DNA of 64,000 bases, taken from Rugosibacter aromaticivorans. Lineage in GTDB: Bacteria > Pseudomonadota > Gammaproteobacteria > Burkholderiales > Rhodocyclaceae. The translations under genes and the position numbers were made by a program. The stretch lies in assembly GCF_000934545.1 (NCBI RefSeq), contig NZ_CP010554.1, positions 1,364,001 through 1,428,000 on the forward strand. Reading direction: 5' to 3'. The notes beneath the pieces were generated by a model. It was not told the origin of the DNA and ran no database searches. It saw only the letters and a list, made by a program, of their open reading frames with translations. Of the stretch, positions 46,543 through 55,052 are shown one piece after another (position 1 is the stretch's first letter; each line of letters opens with the position of its first letter).

Positions 46543-48045
46543 TCAGGCTGCGGCCTTTTGACGGGCAGCACGAACCTTTTCCACCCAGGCGTAGTTATGG
46601 GCATCGTCGCCGATTTCTCCCGGCGCCAGTCCCATGTATTGCAGGCCGCCAGCAAGGTTCATCGGCTGAACCATCCCTGCAAGGAAGCGGTCGATCAGCG
46701 ATAAATGCCCTTCGTAGCGCTCCGGCTCTTGTTCAAAACACCATTTGCAGCCTTCCGAGCAGAAGTGGTACATGCGCTCTTTGTACTCGAGCGAGAAATC
46801 CCGTACCTTCCATTCGGGGCCCGGCGTTGCATTGATCGGCAACTGACACATATTGCACACCACGGGGAGTGTTTCAGGATAGGTAAGCTCGCGCTTGCCC
46901 ACGAGCAGGTTGTCGGTGATGACATCCCAGTTGGTTCCCCAGGTTGCATTCCAGCCAGGGTATTTCTCTTCGAGCCAAGCACGCTCTTCGGGCGAGACGC
47001 CGGCAGCGGGGTTCCACCATACGGTGGGCCGCCAGTACCACACACCCAAGTGCATGCCGTGATGTTGATAATCGAGTTCTGCTAGGAATTGATCCCAGAA
47101 CCAAGGCTTGTCAAGACCGAGATCAAGAAGCGAGCGCTCGAACTGGGTAACGATCCACTCTTGCATGAACTCTTTGAATGACTGCTTGCGGTGTTCGAGT
47201 GGGGTGTAGTAATCCATCATCGGACCAGTCAGTACCGAGAACAGTTTCCAGGAGCGCCAGATGCCAATATCGATCATTTTTTGCGCTTCTGCTTTCTTTC
47301 CATTCTCGATCAGAATAGAAACCAGTGGACCGCCAATCTGGGCATGACGCGATTCATCAGTCTGCACGCTTGAAATCAGATTTGAGAACGTCCAGTCGCC
47401 CGATTCTGCCGCATCGGCTGCCAGACCCAGAAACTGCATGTTGGTAAAACCGGTCTCAAAGGCGAAGGTCAGCATCAGTGCAACGCCAACAGCACCCCGG
47501 GTGGTCATCATATCGTCAAACATATGGCGTGAGGCAAGAATGGCCCACTCATTGGTGTCATAAGCCTTATGCGCCCAGTCAAACTGACGATCCTTTGCAC
47601 AGTGCTCGTGTGGGAAATACAGTTGAATCTGGCCATGCCGGATCTCATCCATCATCCCCAGCGTCGCCATGTTGCGCATGCCAGGCGCCTTGCCGAAGCG
47701 CGCCATACGTGCTTCTGCCGTGGATGCTGAATATTCGGCACGGGCAATCGCACCGAAGTGCGCCTTTAAAACACTGAGCCAGCCTGGATCAGCATTTTCG
47801 AACATCTTGCTACGTTCAAGCGCCGCTTTAACTGAATAAGCTCCTGCGTCTTTCTCCCGCTGAATCTTTACATACTCGGGATAGGTCTGTTTGTAAGGCT
47901 CATCGTAAGACTCCCATGCCGGCATGGGAATACCCATGCTGCCGGACATTTCGGGAGGAAACAGCTCATCTTCCTGAACATAGGTTGGTGTCCAGTTTGT
48001 GGTACGTGCAATGTCATACCAGTCGAGTCTTCCTAGTGTTGCCAT
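46543..48045 (-). CDS. tmoA: Toluene/benzene monooxygenase diiron hydroxylase alpha subunit
   Basis: A 500-residue catalytic subunit inserting one oxygen atom into the arene ring. All six diiron ligands fall exactly at toluene 4-monooxygenase numbering: Glu104, Glu134, His137, Glu197, Glu231 and His234, with the active-site Thr201. Regiospecificity positions read Ile100, Ala103 and Ala107, where T4MO has Gly at 103, so product pattern may differ. A C-terminal Cys motif (CNMCQLP...CSEGCKWC) forms a zinc-binding YHS region. The start at 48045 (MATLGRLDWYDIAR) follows GAGGAGAG; an upstream in-frame ATG at 48099 is unlikely. Confidence 0.95.
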   Translation of the reverse strand: MATLGRLDWYDIARTTNWTPTYVQEDELFPPEMSGSMGIPMPAWESYDEPYKQTYPEYVKIQREKDAGAYSVKAALERSKMFENADPGWLSVLKAHFGAIARAEYSASTAEARMARFGKAPGMRNMATLGMMDEIRHGQIQLYFPHEHCAKDRQFDWAHKAYDTNEWAILASRHMFDDMMTTRGAVGVALMLTFAFETGFTNMQFLGLAADAAESGDWTFSNLISSVQTDESRHAQIGGPLVSILIENGKKAEAQKMIDIGIWRSWKLFSVLTGPMMDYYTPLEHRKQSFKEFMQEWIVTQFERSLLDLGLDKPWFWDQFLAELDYQHHGMHLGVWYWRPTVWWNPAAGVSPEERAWLEEKYPGWNATWGTNWDVITDNLLVGKRELTYPETLPVVCNMCQLPINATPGPEWKVRDFSLEYKERMYHFCSEGCKWCFEQEPERYEGHLSLIDRFLAGMVQPMNLAGGLQYMGLAPGEIGDDAHNYAWVEKVRAARQKAAA

Positions 48046-48112
48046 TTTTACTCTCCTCAGGTGTGTTGCCGATGCTGTGGGTATCGGCGTTGGAAACAAC
48101 TACTAACTTTAG

Positions 48113-49171
48113 TTATATCTTTCTGAACAACGGTGAGCGTACCTGCTGCGCATCGGCAGCCGATATAAACTTTTCGAAATAAATGTCGTCCTCGAATAGA
48201 CGGCCTTGCATCAGGGTTGTGATACAGGCATCGATCATTACTGGAGGCCCGCACAAGTACGCCTGATTGCCCGCAAAGCCATCAGGATAGGCCGCTGCCG
48301 CAGCTTCATGAACAAATCCCCGGAACCCCATCCAATCGGACTCGGCCGGCTCATCAGACAACGCCGGAACATAACGGAAATTAGAGTATTTCTTTGTTAG
48401 CGCATCGAACTCATCGTGATAGTACAACTCAGCCCTGGTGCGCTGGCCATAGACCAAGGTGATCGGAAGGTCCCACCCGTGTTCCAGCAGATCAAGGATC
48501 ATCGATCGCGGGCTCGATAGCCCTGAACCGCCGGCCATAAAAATGAGCGGCTTGCGGGCCGACTTGCGCACGAAAAAGCGACCGTAGGGTCCCTTGATAG
48601 TGACGCGATCACCTTCCTTGAGGCTCTGGTGGATGAAGGCCGTACCTTCGCCGCCTGCCACAATGCGAACGTTAAGCTCCACCTCCCGCCCGGTTGAAAG
48701 AGGATTGGCGAGCGAGAAAGCACGCTCAATTTTTTTACCGGGAATAACGAACTGAATATATTGCCCAGCCTGAAAGTGAATTGCTTCATCCAGTTCGATA
48801 AAAACGCCCTTGATTGTCGGCGTCAGATCAACCACCCGGCTGACGGTGCCTGGGAAGTCGCGAACGGGAATCTGCTCGGCATCGGCATCTTCTTCGATTT
48901 CAGCTTCGATGGTGACATCGCTGTTCAAGGTTGCACAACACGCTAACGTCATCCTTTCTTCGCGCTCAAAATCCATCAGCGCAAAGGGTGAGGCTTGACC
49001 ATGGTCGTCGACCTCGCCGTCTAGTACCTGCACCTTGCAGGTGGCGCACAGGCCGTGCCCGCAGGCATTAGGGATATGAATACCAGCGCGCAAGGCGGCG
49101 TCGAGAATGGTTTGCCCGTCTTCGACTTCGAGTGTGGCGCCCAGTGGTTCAATAGTCAGTTCGTGAGCCAT
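48113..49171 (-). CDS. dmpP: Phenol hydroxylase reductase (2Fe-2S/FAD), likely shared with the toluene monooxygenase
   Basis: A 352-residue NADH oxidoreductase. The N-terminal plant-type 2Fe-2S ferredoxin domain has Cys37, Cys42, Cys45 (ACGHGLCATC) and a fourth Cys at 78 or 79. The FAD domain has ERAFSLANP, and the NAD domain has MAGGSGLSSPRSM and AYLCGPPVMID. It is the P gene of the phenol hydroxylase set. Since no second reductase follows tmoE, this one probably feeds both the phenol hydroxylase directly and the Rieske protein of the toluene enzyme. Confidence 0.92.
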   Translation of the reverse strand: MAHELTIEPLGATLEVEDGQTILDAALRAGIHIPNACGHGLCATCKVQVLDGEVDDHGQASPFALMDFEREERMTLACCATLNSDVTIEAEIEEDADAEQIPVRDFPGTVSRVVDLTPTIKGVFIELDEAIHFQAGQYIQFVIPGKKIERAFSLANPLSTGREVELNVRIVAGGEGTAFIHQSLKEGDRVTIKGPYGRFFVRKSARKPLIFMAGGSGLSSPRSMILDLLEHGWDLPITLVYGQRTRAELYYHDEFDALTKKYSNFRYVPALSDEPAESDWMGFRGFVHEAAAAAYPDGFAGNQAYLCGPPVMIDACITTLMQGRLFEDDIYFEKFISAADAQQVRSPLFRKI

Positions 49172-49196
49172 TTGTTAAGTAACCCGTCAGTCTCTT

Positions 49197-49556
49197 TTAC
49201 AACCCGACGCCATTCAATCCATTAAGCCCTGGCGTAATAAATACGATGTAATCCTTGTGGCCTACATTGTTTTCAGCCAGCGATTTATCCAGATCAGGTT
49301 GCCACGGCTTGTGATCTTTTTCCCATTGCACTGCATTCCAGTCGATTTTTGCCGCATCCGGGTGGAAAGCGATGGAAGGCACGACTCGGGTTGTAATCGC
49401 TTCGCGAAGCGTCATCGCGGGAGGCAATGCAACCGCAAACGGGGCGGTGATAAGTACATGCCGATCCCAACAAAAATTGACCAAAATATTCCCGTGAAAA
49501 TTTTTTACCTGGTCTCGCGGGGTAAATTCATACGCCCCCAATGCAATTACAGACAT
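49197..49556 (-). CDS. dmpO: Phenol hydroxylase P4 component
   Basis: A 119-residue gamma-type subunit of the hydroxylase. The N-terminus MSVIALGAYEFTPRDQVKNF with HGNILVNFCWDRHVL and the C-terminal HKDYIVFITPGLNGLNGVGL match DmpO/PhO. ACTGGAGGT precedes the ATG. Part of the K-L-M-N-O-P order. Confidence 0.92.
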   Translation of the reverse strand: MSVIALGAYEFTPRDQVKNFHGNILVNFCWDRHVLITAPFAVALPPAMTLREAITTRVVPSIAFHPDAAKIDWNAVQWEKDHKPWQPDLDKSLAENNVGHKDYIVFITPGLNGLNGVGL

Positions 49557-49621
49557 GTTTAACCTCCAGTTTTATATTGGGCAGCGGCACTTCGCAGCTG
49601 CCCGTGAATTAACAATAATTT

Positions 49622-51175
49622 TCAGTTTTTCGAAGCCTGACCACGCCAGGCAGCAAAATTACGCTGGTCTTCAGAGCCATCAAACTCCCCGTTATCTCGG
49701 CCCAGGTTGAAGCGGAAGTATTCCAGTACAGCCTTGAGCGGATCAAAATCCGGAGCCGTCGGGTCAACCCCGGGGTTAAAGCAGTTACCCTGATAAATCT
49801 GATTCACTGGCAACCAGCTCTGTACGAATTTTTCGGGTTCATGCGCGAAGATTTCCTGACAGTGATCAGAGCAGAAGACATATTTTTCATCTTTGTAAAC
49901 CGTCTCGCGATGAGAAATCTTGGTGGGATCACCCGGCTCGGTGAAAGCCAATGGAATCTGGCACGTTGTGCAAAGTGTCGGCAGCGTTGTTTGGTAGACG
50001 CGTTCACCGCGTGCATGTTTTTCCCGCAAAAACTCGATGCGCGGACGGTAATATTTATCGAAGGTGTTGGGATATTTTGTCGACAACCAATCGAGTTCAT
50101 CATCGGTCGGTGACCACGTATGGAAAGCCGCGGCACCACCGTACTCATAGAACAATAGCCACACTTGATGAGAAATATGCTCTTTCGCTTCACACGCATC
50201 AGCCCAACCTTTGGGGGGGCGGATTCCATACCGAGCGAGATCGCGAAACAAAGCACCACCATTTTCCTCGGCATAAATTTCCCACGCTTCCTTCCAGCTC
50301 ATCACGCGTTTGGGCAGCATGTAATCCATCATCATGCCCACCAGCGAAAGCAACCGGGCACCGCGCCAGAACCATTTATCTACCCAGCGCTGCACGATTG
50401 GCACATTAGCAGGGTCCTGCTCTAGGAGGAATTTGATCGCCTCGATTCCAAGCGTCATATGACGTGACTCATCGGATTGGGCCGAGAAACCAAATGTCAC
50501 CGTACTCATGTCGCCGTTATAGGCGGCACCCGACATGAAAGGCACAAATAAGAGATTCGTCAGTACATATTCAAATGAAAAGCTGATCGCGATCAGAAAT
50601 TCAAAGGGGCCGGAGGTTAGCGCATCTTCACCAAACGATTTGGGAACCGACAGATACCACACACGATCCCACATATGCCGTTGGCTGTGGAACCCGTTGT
50701 AGTACTTGTTGTAGTTGGAAATTGAGTGCGCCTGGGTTTGGTAATGGCGCAATTCATCGACGGCTTGCATCTGGCACGCGACGCGAGAGGCTTCGCCACG
50801 GAAATGCCGCCCGGCACGCGCGAAGCCTTGTACTACATAATTTTCAAGCGGGCTCACGCCTTGCCAGAAAAGCTTGATGGCACTGAGATAACGCGCATCG
50901 GTAATGTTGAGGTGGCCATTATTTTGCGCAAATGCTTCGATTACCGCATAGAGCTTGCGATCTTTTTCTCCTTGGTATTTCCAGTAGGCATCCATCGTTA
51001 ACCGAAAGGGATCCACCCACTTGTCCCAATCGTGAATCTTGATTCCTTCGTATTTGTCATAAGGGAACACGGCATCTGCCGGTTGATACGTGGGTTCCCA
51101 ACCCAACCCGCGCGTCATGTGCGCGTAGCGCTCTTTAATACCCAGTTTTTTCTTGGCGACTTTCATATCCATCAT
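49622..51175 (-). CDS. dmpN: Phenol hydroxylase diiron large subunit (P3)
   Basis: The 517-residue catalytic subunit converting phenol to catechol. Diiron ligands are Glu111, Glu141 with His144 (DELRH), Glu202 and Glu236 with His239 (DESRH). The C-terminal zinc-binding region has CTTCQIP and CSDHCQEIFAHEP. AGGAG precedes the first of two adjacent ATGs. High similarity of motif spacing to the tmoA-type subunit reflects their common origin. Confidence 0.95.
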   Translation of the reverse strand: MMDMKVAKKKLGIKERYAHMTRGLGWEPTYQPADAVFPYDKYEGIKIHDWDKWVDPFRLTMDAYWKYQGEKDRKLYAVIEAFAQNNGHLNITDARYLSAIKLFWQGVSPLENYVVQGFARAGRHFRGEASRVACQMQAVDELRHYQTQAHSISNYNKYYNGFHSQRHMWDRVWYLSVPKSFGEDALTSGPFEFLIAISFSFEYVLTNLLFVPFMSGAAYNGDMSTVTFGFSAQSDESRHMTLGIEAIKFLLEQDPANVPIVQRWVDKWFWRGARLLSLVGMMMDYMLPKRVMSWKEAWEIYAEENGGALFRDLARYGIRPPKGWADACEAKEHISHQVWLLFYEYGGAAAFHTWSPTDDELDWLSTKYPNTFDKYYRPRIEFLREKHARGERVYQTTLPTLCTTCQIPLAFTEPGDPTKISHRETVYKDEKYVFCSDHCQEIFAHEPEKFVQSWLPVNQIYQGNCFNPGVDPTAPDFDPLKAVLEYFRFNLGRDNGEFDGSEDQRNFAAWRGQASKN

Positions 51176-51187
51176 GTTTCTCCTAAA

Positions 51188-51457
51188 TTAGTTTGCCCAT
51201 TCAACGGTTAAGTAGTCATCATCTTCATCGATGTGACCACTAATCGAAATCAGATTGACGTGTAATTGCTGGATATTGAAGGGTTGCCCGGTTAAATCTT
51301 CTACCGTGGCACGGTTAAGGGTTAGTTTCCCTTCCGCTTCGACGCGCACCATGGCAGGCGATTCCTGGGCTACGGCATGGGGGTTGTCTTGCAAGAGCGC
51401 TTCCACGATAGGTCGCGCTTCCTCGTTAGCTTGAACAATAATAAAAACCTTTGACAT
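51188..51457 (-). CDS. dmpM: Phenol hydroxylase coupling protein (P2)
   Basis: An 89-residue effector protein without cofactors. MSKVFIIVQANEEARPIVEA and LISISGHIDEDDDYLTVEW are typical of DmpM. It is needed for full turnover of the hydroxylase. GGAGG precedes the ATG, and it lies 12 bp before dmpN. Confidence 0.94.
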   Translation of the reverse strand: MSKVFIIVQANEEARPIVEALLQDNPHAVAQESPAMVRVEAEGKLTLNRATVEDLTGQPFNIQQLHVNLISISGHIDEDDDYLTVEWAN

Positions 51458-51471
51458 TCGAGTGCCTCCGT

Positions 51472-52467
51472 TTAAGCCACGATGCCAAGCTTCTTGGCAC
51501 GAGCGTTGAATTGTTCAGCTACTTCGTTCAGCATGGTCTCTTTGTTATTTCCAAACGCCATGGCCGCGATCGGCGTGAGCGCAATCACCGCACGATCACG
51601 CCAGGTGGTTGTCCATTGGCTTATCAGCGCTTTGTTTTGTTCCGATTCAGCAACGGCAACTTTGAGCACGCCATCAACCCATTTGCTGCTTTGGCTAAAC
51701 CACATGGGCATGAAAGCGGTCAGCATGGCCACGGCACTACCGCCACGTGAAGTGAGCGTATCATCCACGAAACGGTCATAGATGAGTGGATAGAGCAATC
51801 CATCAAACACAAAGTTTTGCACTAAAAATATTTCCATGAAGTCGCGGATAACAAATGAATCTTCGATCATGTGGCGCATCGGTTGCCATGCCTCGCCTGT
51901 CATCCATTGTGTCTTGGCCACATCAAGCACTTCGGGCTCATCCAGCACCAGGCCAAGCCGAGTCAGGTATTGCGCAATTCCCAGGTTATCCATTGCATGC
52001 ATGATGGCCGGAGAAATAAGTACTTCAGAAAAAGCGCGTGAGCAGAACTCGTTGTTGTTCATGTTGGCGCCCCAGGCAGCATGACGCAAAGGCAACAGAA
52101 CTTCTAGCGCGAGTTTTTTTACGTCGTCAGGCAAGCTCAAATGCAAGCAACGCGATTCGACAAAATCAAAGTTGGCTTCTTGCGTTTCTTGTTCCTTGGC
52201 TCGCTGAATCGTCCAGGAGGCGTAGTAAAGCTGGCGCGGGTCTTTCAAGTCATACCATTCACGCATTTGAATAGCGCTGCGTCGCGGGTCGAATAATTCA
52301 AACTCAGGCTCCCAGGTCGGCCGGTAATGCATGTTGGTTGTTGCCTGAACACCCAAGGTGGCTTCCTGATAACGGGATGCAGGTTTATCACCACCGATGA
52401 GTTCGGCTACATTGGTAAACGTGTTGCGCAACGGTTTAATTTCTACTGCCTTGATTTCTACTGACAT
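51472..52467 (-). CDS. dmpL: Phenol hydroxylase beta subunit (P1)
   Basis: A 331-residue ferritin-like subunit (IKPLRNTFTNVAELIGGDKP, FELFDPRRSAIQMREWYDL, EFCSRAFSEVLISPAIMH). It forms the scaffold with DmpN and DmpO. AAGGAGGAC precedes the ATG at suitable spacing. Confidence 0.94.
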   Translation of the reverse strand: MSVEIKAVEIKPLRNTFTNVAELIGGDKPASRYQEATLGVQATTNMHYRPTWEPEFELFDPRRSAIQMREWYDLKDPRQLYYASWTIQRAKEQETQEANFDFVESRCLHLSLPDDVKKLALEVLLPLRHAAWGANMNNNEFCSRAFSEVLISPAIMHAMDNLGIAQYLTRLGLVLDEPEVLDVAKTQWMTGEAWQPMRHMIEDSFVIRDFMEIFLVQNFVFDGLLYPLIYDRFVDDTLTSRGGSAVAMLTAFMPMWFSQSSKWVDGVLKVAVAESEQNKALISQWTTTWRDRAVIALTPIAAMAFGNNKETMLNEVAEQFNARAKKLGIVA

Positions 52468-52524
52468 CCTGTCCTCCTTAAAAGATCAAAACTACCTTAA
52501 TTACGATGAGTACTTACAGCGTTC

Positions 52525-52794
52525 TTATTGATCAAAGGCATCAGGAACCTTGATGCCTTTAGCGACATTTCGTAGTGTCCAATCAAATGCGTTTTTGCTT
52601 TTTTGTTCGCCTTCGGGCAGGAACTCCACGTTGTTTTCAGCACAGAAAACTTGAAAATCTTTTTCTCTTAACATGAGCTCAGCAAAGTATTCCGTGTGTC
52701 CAATGGCAAAATGAAATTCGATAAACCCATCAGCTCGCCGTTGAATAACGCGCACATAGCGCCTGGCGATATCCGGATTTTCCGAGCTGCCCAT
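52525..52794 (-). CDS. dmpK: Phenol hydroxylase P0 assembly component
   Basis: An 89-residue protein (RRYVRVIQRRADGFIEFHFA, ELMLREKDFQVFCAENNVEF) matching DmpK/PhK, which helps assemble the diiron hydroxylase. It is the first gene of the operon, 45 bp downstream of a sigma-54 promoter, with GGAGGAG before the ATG. Confidence 0.92.
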   Translation of the reverse strand: MGSSENPDIARRYVRVIQRRADGFIEFHFAIGHTEYFAELMLREKDFQVFCAENNVEFLPEGEQKSKNAFDWTLRNVAKGIKVPDAFDQ

Positions 52795-52839
52795 AACTCC
52801 TCCATTTGTGTATTTGTAATTTGCTTTACCAGTGGAGTA

Positions 52840-52855
52840 AGCAGCTTATGTGCCA
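52840..52855 (-). promoter_or_regulatory. Sigma-54 promoter of the phenol/toluene monooxygenase operon
   Basis: Read on the minus strand, TGGCACATAAGCTGCT matches TGGCACG-N4-TTGCW with two differences and exact spacing. It is 45 bp before dmpK. A divergent DmpR-type activator gene begins at 53011, so promoter and activator agree. Confidence 0.85.
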
Positions 52856-52860
52856 CCTGG

Positions 52861-52873
52861 CATTGCTGCAATG
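52861..52873. promoter_or_regulatory. Palindrome next to the -24 element
   Basis: CATTGC-T-GCAATG is a perfect 13-base palindrome five bases upstream of the -24 element. It shares half-site ATTGC/GCAAT with the larger palindrome at 52916. It is too close to the promoter for a normal enhancer, so it may serve repression or be a secondary site. Confidence 0.45.
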
Positions 52874-52915
52874 CGCAATATTTATTTGACTCTATTTTTA
52901 GGCCTTAACGAAAAG

Positions 52916-52932
52916 ATATTGCGTCGCAATAT
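52916..52932. promoter_or_regulatory. Candidate upstream activator site (17 bp palindrome)
   Basis: ATATTGCG-T-CGCAATAT is a perfect 17-base palindrome about 60-75 bp upstream of the -24 element. Two ATTGGCAA sequences follow at 52936 and 52951. The usual XylR/DmpR enhancer (TTGATCAATTGATCAA type) is absent, so this is the best candidate binding site for the divergent regulator. Confidence 0.55.
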
Positions 52933-53010
52933 TTTATTGGCAAAAAAAGCATTGGCAATAGTTAATTATTAATATAAATTATCAATAATAATTTTGTTAA
53001 TGGTTAACTT

Positions 53011-54819
53011 ATGAAGCCCCATTCTCAGCCGAAGAATTCTAGAAGTCTTGAAAATAGCCAGTTACCTGGTTTTGATGATTTGGTGGCGCGGCTTCATCTT
53101 GCACCTGAGTCTGGCCAGATATGGCTGGATGGCAAACGCATGTTTATGCTGCATTTGTCAGCATTTGGTGCTTTGCGGCGCGAGCTAATCGAAAGCCTGG
53201 GCATTGATCGGGCGCGTGGATTGTTAACCCGCATGGGTTATCTGGCCGGGAGTAAAGACGCAGAGCTGGTGAATAGCGTGCGCAAAGACAGCAGCGTTTA
53301 TGATGCATTTTCAATTGGGCCACAGCTCCATGCCTTAGAGGGCGTCGTCAGGGTGGAGCCCGTTATTGTTGATGTCGATGTGGCTCGTGGCCGGTTTTAC
53401 ACGGAGTTTTTATGGTGGGGCTCGATCGAGGATGAGGCGCATACGGCGGATTATGGGGTAGCGGCGGACCCGGTTTGCTGGATGCAGATTGGGTATGCTT
53501 CAGGCTACAGCAGCGCATTTTTTGGCCGGCGCGTGATTTACAGAGAAGTTGAATGTGGTGCGATGGGTCACGAAGCCTGCCGCATTATTGGCAAGCCGGT
53601 TGATGACTGGCCTGGCGTGCAAGAGGATTTACGTTATTTCGATGCGCAACCCTTTGCCAATCGAAAAATCATTAGTCTGGGTGCTCAAAATGCGGCTACT
53701 CCCAGCCATTTCGAGCAAGCTCCCGCAGTAGAAAATTTACACAAATCGCGCTTTAAGGGGCGCCAACTCATTGGTATCTCTGCCGCTTTCAATAGTGTGT
53801 GCCATATGATCGACCGGGTGGCGGATACTACCGCGCCGGTTTTATTGCTCGGTGAGACAGGTGTAGGTAAAGAAATTTTTGCGCAAACCCTCCATGCAGT
53901 GAGCCCCCGCGCAGAAAGACCCTTTGTTGCCATCAATTGTGCGGCGATTCCTGAGTCTCTGGTCGAGACTGATTTATTCGGGGTAGAGAAGGGTGCCTTT
54001 ACCGGCGCGACCATTTCTCGACCGGGCCGCTTCGAGTTGGCTGATACCGGCTCTTTGTTTCTCGACGAGATTGGCTGTTTAAGTCTTGCTGCACAAGGCA
54101 AGCTTTTGCGGGTGGTGCAAGAAGGCGAGGTGGAGCGTGTTGGCGGCACAAAGTCGTGCCATCTGGATGTTCGCATCATCGCCGCAACCAACATTGATCT
54201 TGAGTTAGCGGTTGCTAAAGGCAACTTTCGGCAGGATTTACTGTTCCGCTTGAATATTTTTCCGATTGCGATACCTCCTCTGCGCGAGCGTCGGGAAGAT
54301 ATTCCCATTCTGGCGGATTACTTTTTGCGGCGTTATTGCGAAATCCATAAGCGACATCGCACGGGATTTACTGAGCGGGCGCTCGATGCGCTGCTTTCAT
54401 ATGATTGGCCAGGGAATGTACGCGAGGTTGAGAATGTTGTGGAACGCGCCATTATTCTCTCCGCCGAAGGCGGTGCCATGGATATTGGACACCTTCCTGC
54501 CGCAGTTGCTGCCGGGGTGGGCTTGCCACGACCGACAACGAACCAAAGTGCCGGGCTACCAACGACGAGAGGGTCGATGCAACCCGGCTTTACCAGTTCA
54601 ACGCCGGGCGTGGCTCATGATCAACACGTACCCGACATGAGCGCTGTAAATCATGAGGGTGCGCCCGGATCTATCACCGCTTCTTCACTACAAGCAGCAA
54701 TAGAACATCATCGCGGCAACTTGTCTGCTGTAGCCAGAGCCTTGGGCGTCACCCGTCCGCGAGTGGCGTATCAAGCCAAAAAACTGGGGATGGAGTCGCT
54801 CTTGCGGCGCAGAACATAA
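53011..54819 (+). CDS. XylR/DmpR-family sigma-54 activator, predicted phenol sensor
   Basis: A 602-residue regulator divergent from the monooxygenase operon. The N-terminal sensor (about 20-215) includes a V4R domain. By alignment to MopR with a one-residue offset, phenol contacts His107 and Trp135 and zinc ligands Cys156, Glu179, Cys182 and Cys190 are all present. The AAA+ domain (about 250-485) has GETGVGKE, KGAFTGATIS and GSLFLDEIG. A long linker leads to a Fis-type HTH (NLSAVARALGVTRPRVAYQA). It probably activates the sigma-54 promoter at 52840 when phenol binds; specific names (DmpR, PoxR, MopR, TbuT) cannot be separated. Confidence 0.92.
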   Translation: MKPHSQPKNSRSLENSQLPGFDDLVARLHLAPESGQIWLDGKRMFMLHLSAFGALRRELIESLGIDRARGLLTRMGYLAGSKDAELVNSVRKDSSVYDAFSIGPQLHALEGVVRVEPVIVDVDVARGRFYTEFLWWGSIEDEAHTADYGVAADPVCWMQIGYASGYSSAFFGRRVIYREVECGAMGHEACRIIGKPVDDWPGVQEDLRYFDAQPFANRKIISLGAQNAATPSHFEQAPAVENLHKSRFKGRQLIGISAAFNSVCHMIDRVADTTAPVLLLGETGVGKEIFAQTLHAVSPRAERPFVAINCAAIPESLVETDLFGVEKGAFTGATISRPGRFELADTGSLFLDEIGCLSLAAQGKLLRVVQEGEVERVGGTKSCHLDVRIIAATNIDLELAVAKGNFRQDLLFRLNIFPIAIPPLRERREDIPILADYFLRRYCEIHKRHRTGFTERALDALLSYDWPGNVREVENVVERAIILSAEGGAMDIGHLPAAVAAGVGLPRPTTNQSAGLPTTRGSMQPGFTSSTPGVAHDQHVPDMSAVNHEGAPGSITASSLQAAIEHHRGNLSAVARALGVTRPRVAYQAKKLGMESLLRRRT

Positions 54820-54887
54820 AAGAACGGAGTTGCGTAATCACGGCGGTTGGTTTTCTCCGCTGATGCCAATGCTGCAGCGCTTTTCCA

Positions 54888-54912
54888 CCGTATCACCAGC
54901 GCCGACTTTTTG
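54888..54912 (+). repeat. Dispersed repeat copy between convergent genes
   Basis: Lies in the 233 bp gap after the activator gene. Bases 54888-54907 match lpxD 3197-3216 in reverse complement, and 54893-54912 match 8058-8077 directly, each over 20 bases. A 27-base version here agrees with 62358-62384 except at two or three positions. Confidence 0.72.
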
Positions 54913-54990
54913 CGTGATGAATCTATGACGACCATATGCGGCCCGCTTGGCTAAATCCTGCTTGACTCAATCAATTAATAGGGTTGTAAA

Positions 54991-55032
54991 CGCACGATGG
55001 CGCGACAAGAATCATCGTCGCGCCATCGTGCG
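54991..55032 (-). terminator. Intrinsic terminator of the hpaB-type gene
   Basis: A perfect 16 bp inverted repeat (CGCACGATGGCGCGAC / GTCGCGCCATCGTGCG) with a 10-base loop lies 21 bp after the hpaB-type stop. On the minus strand it is followed by TTTAC. It also separates the convergent activator gene. Confidence 0.8.
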
Positions 55033-55052
55033 AAAATCAGAGAGATGAAGTC

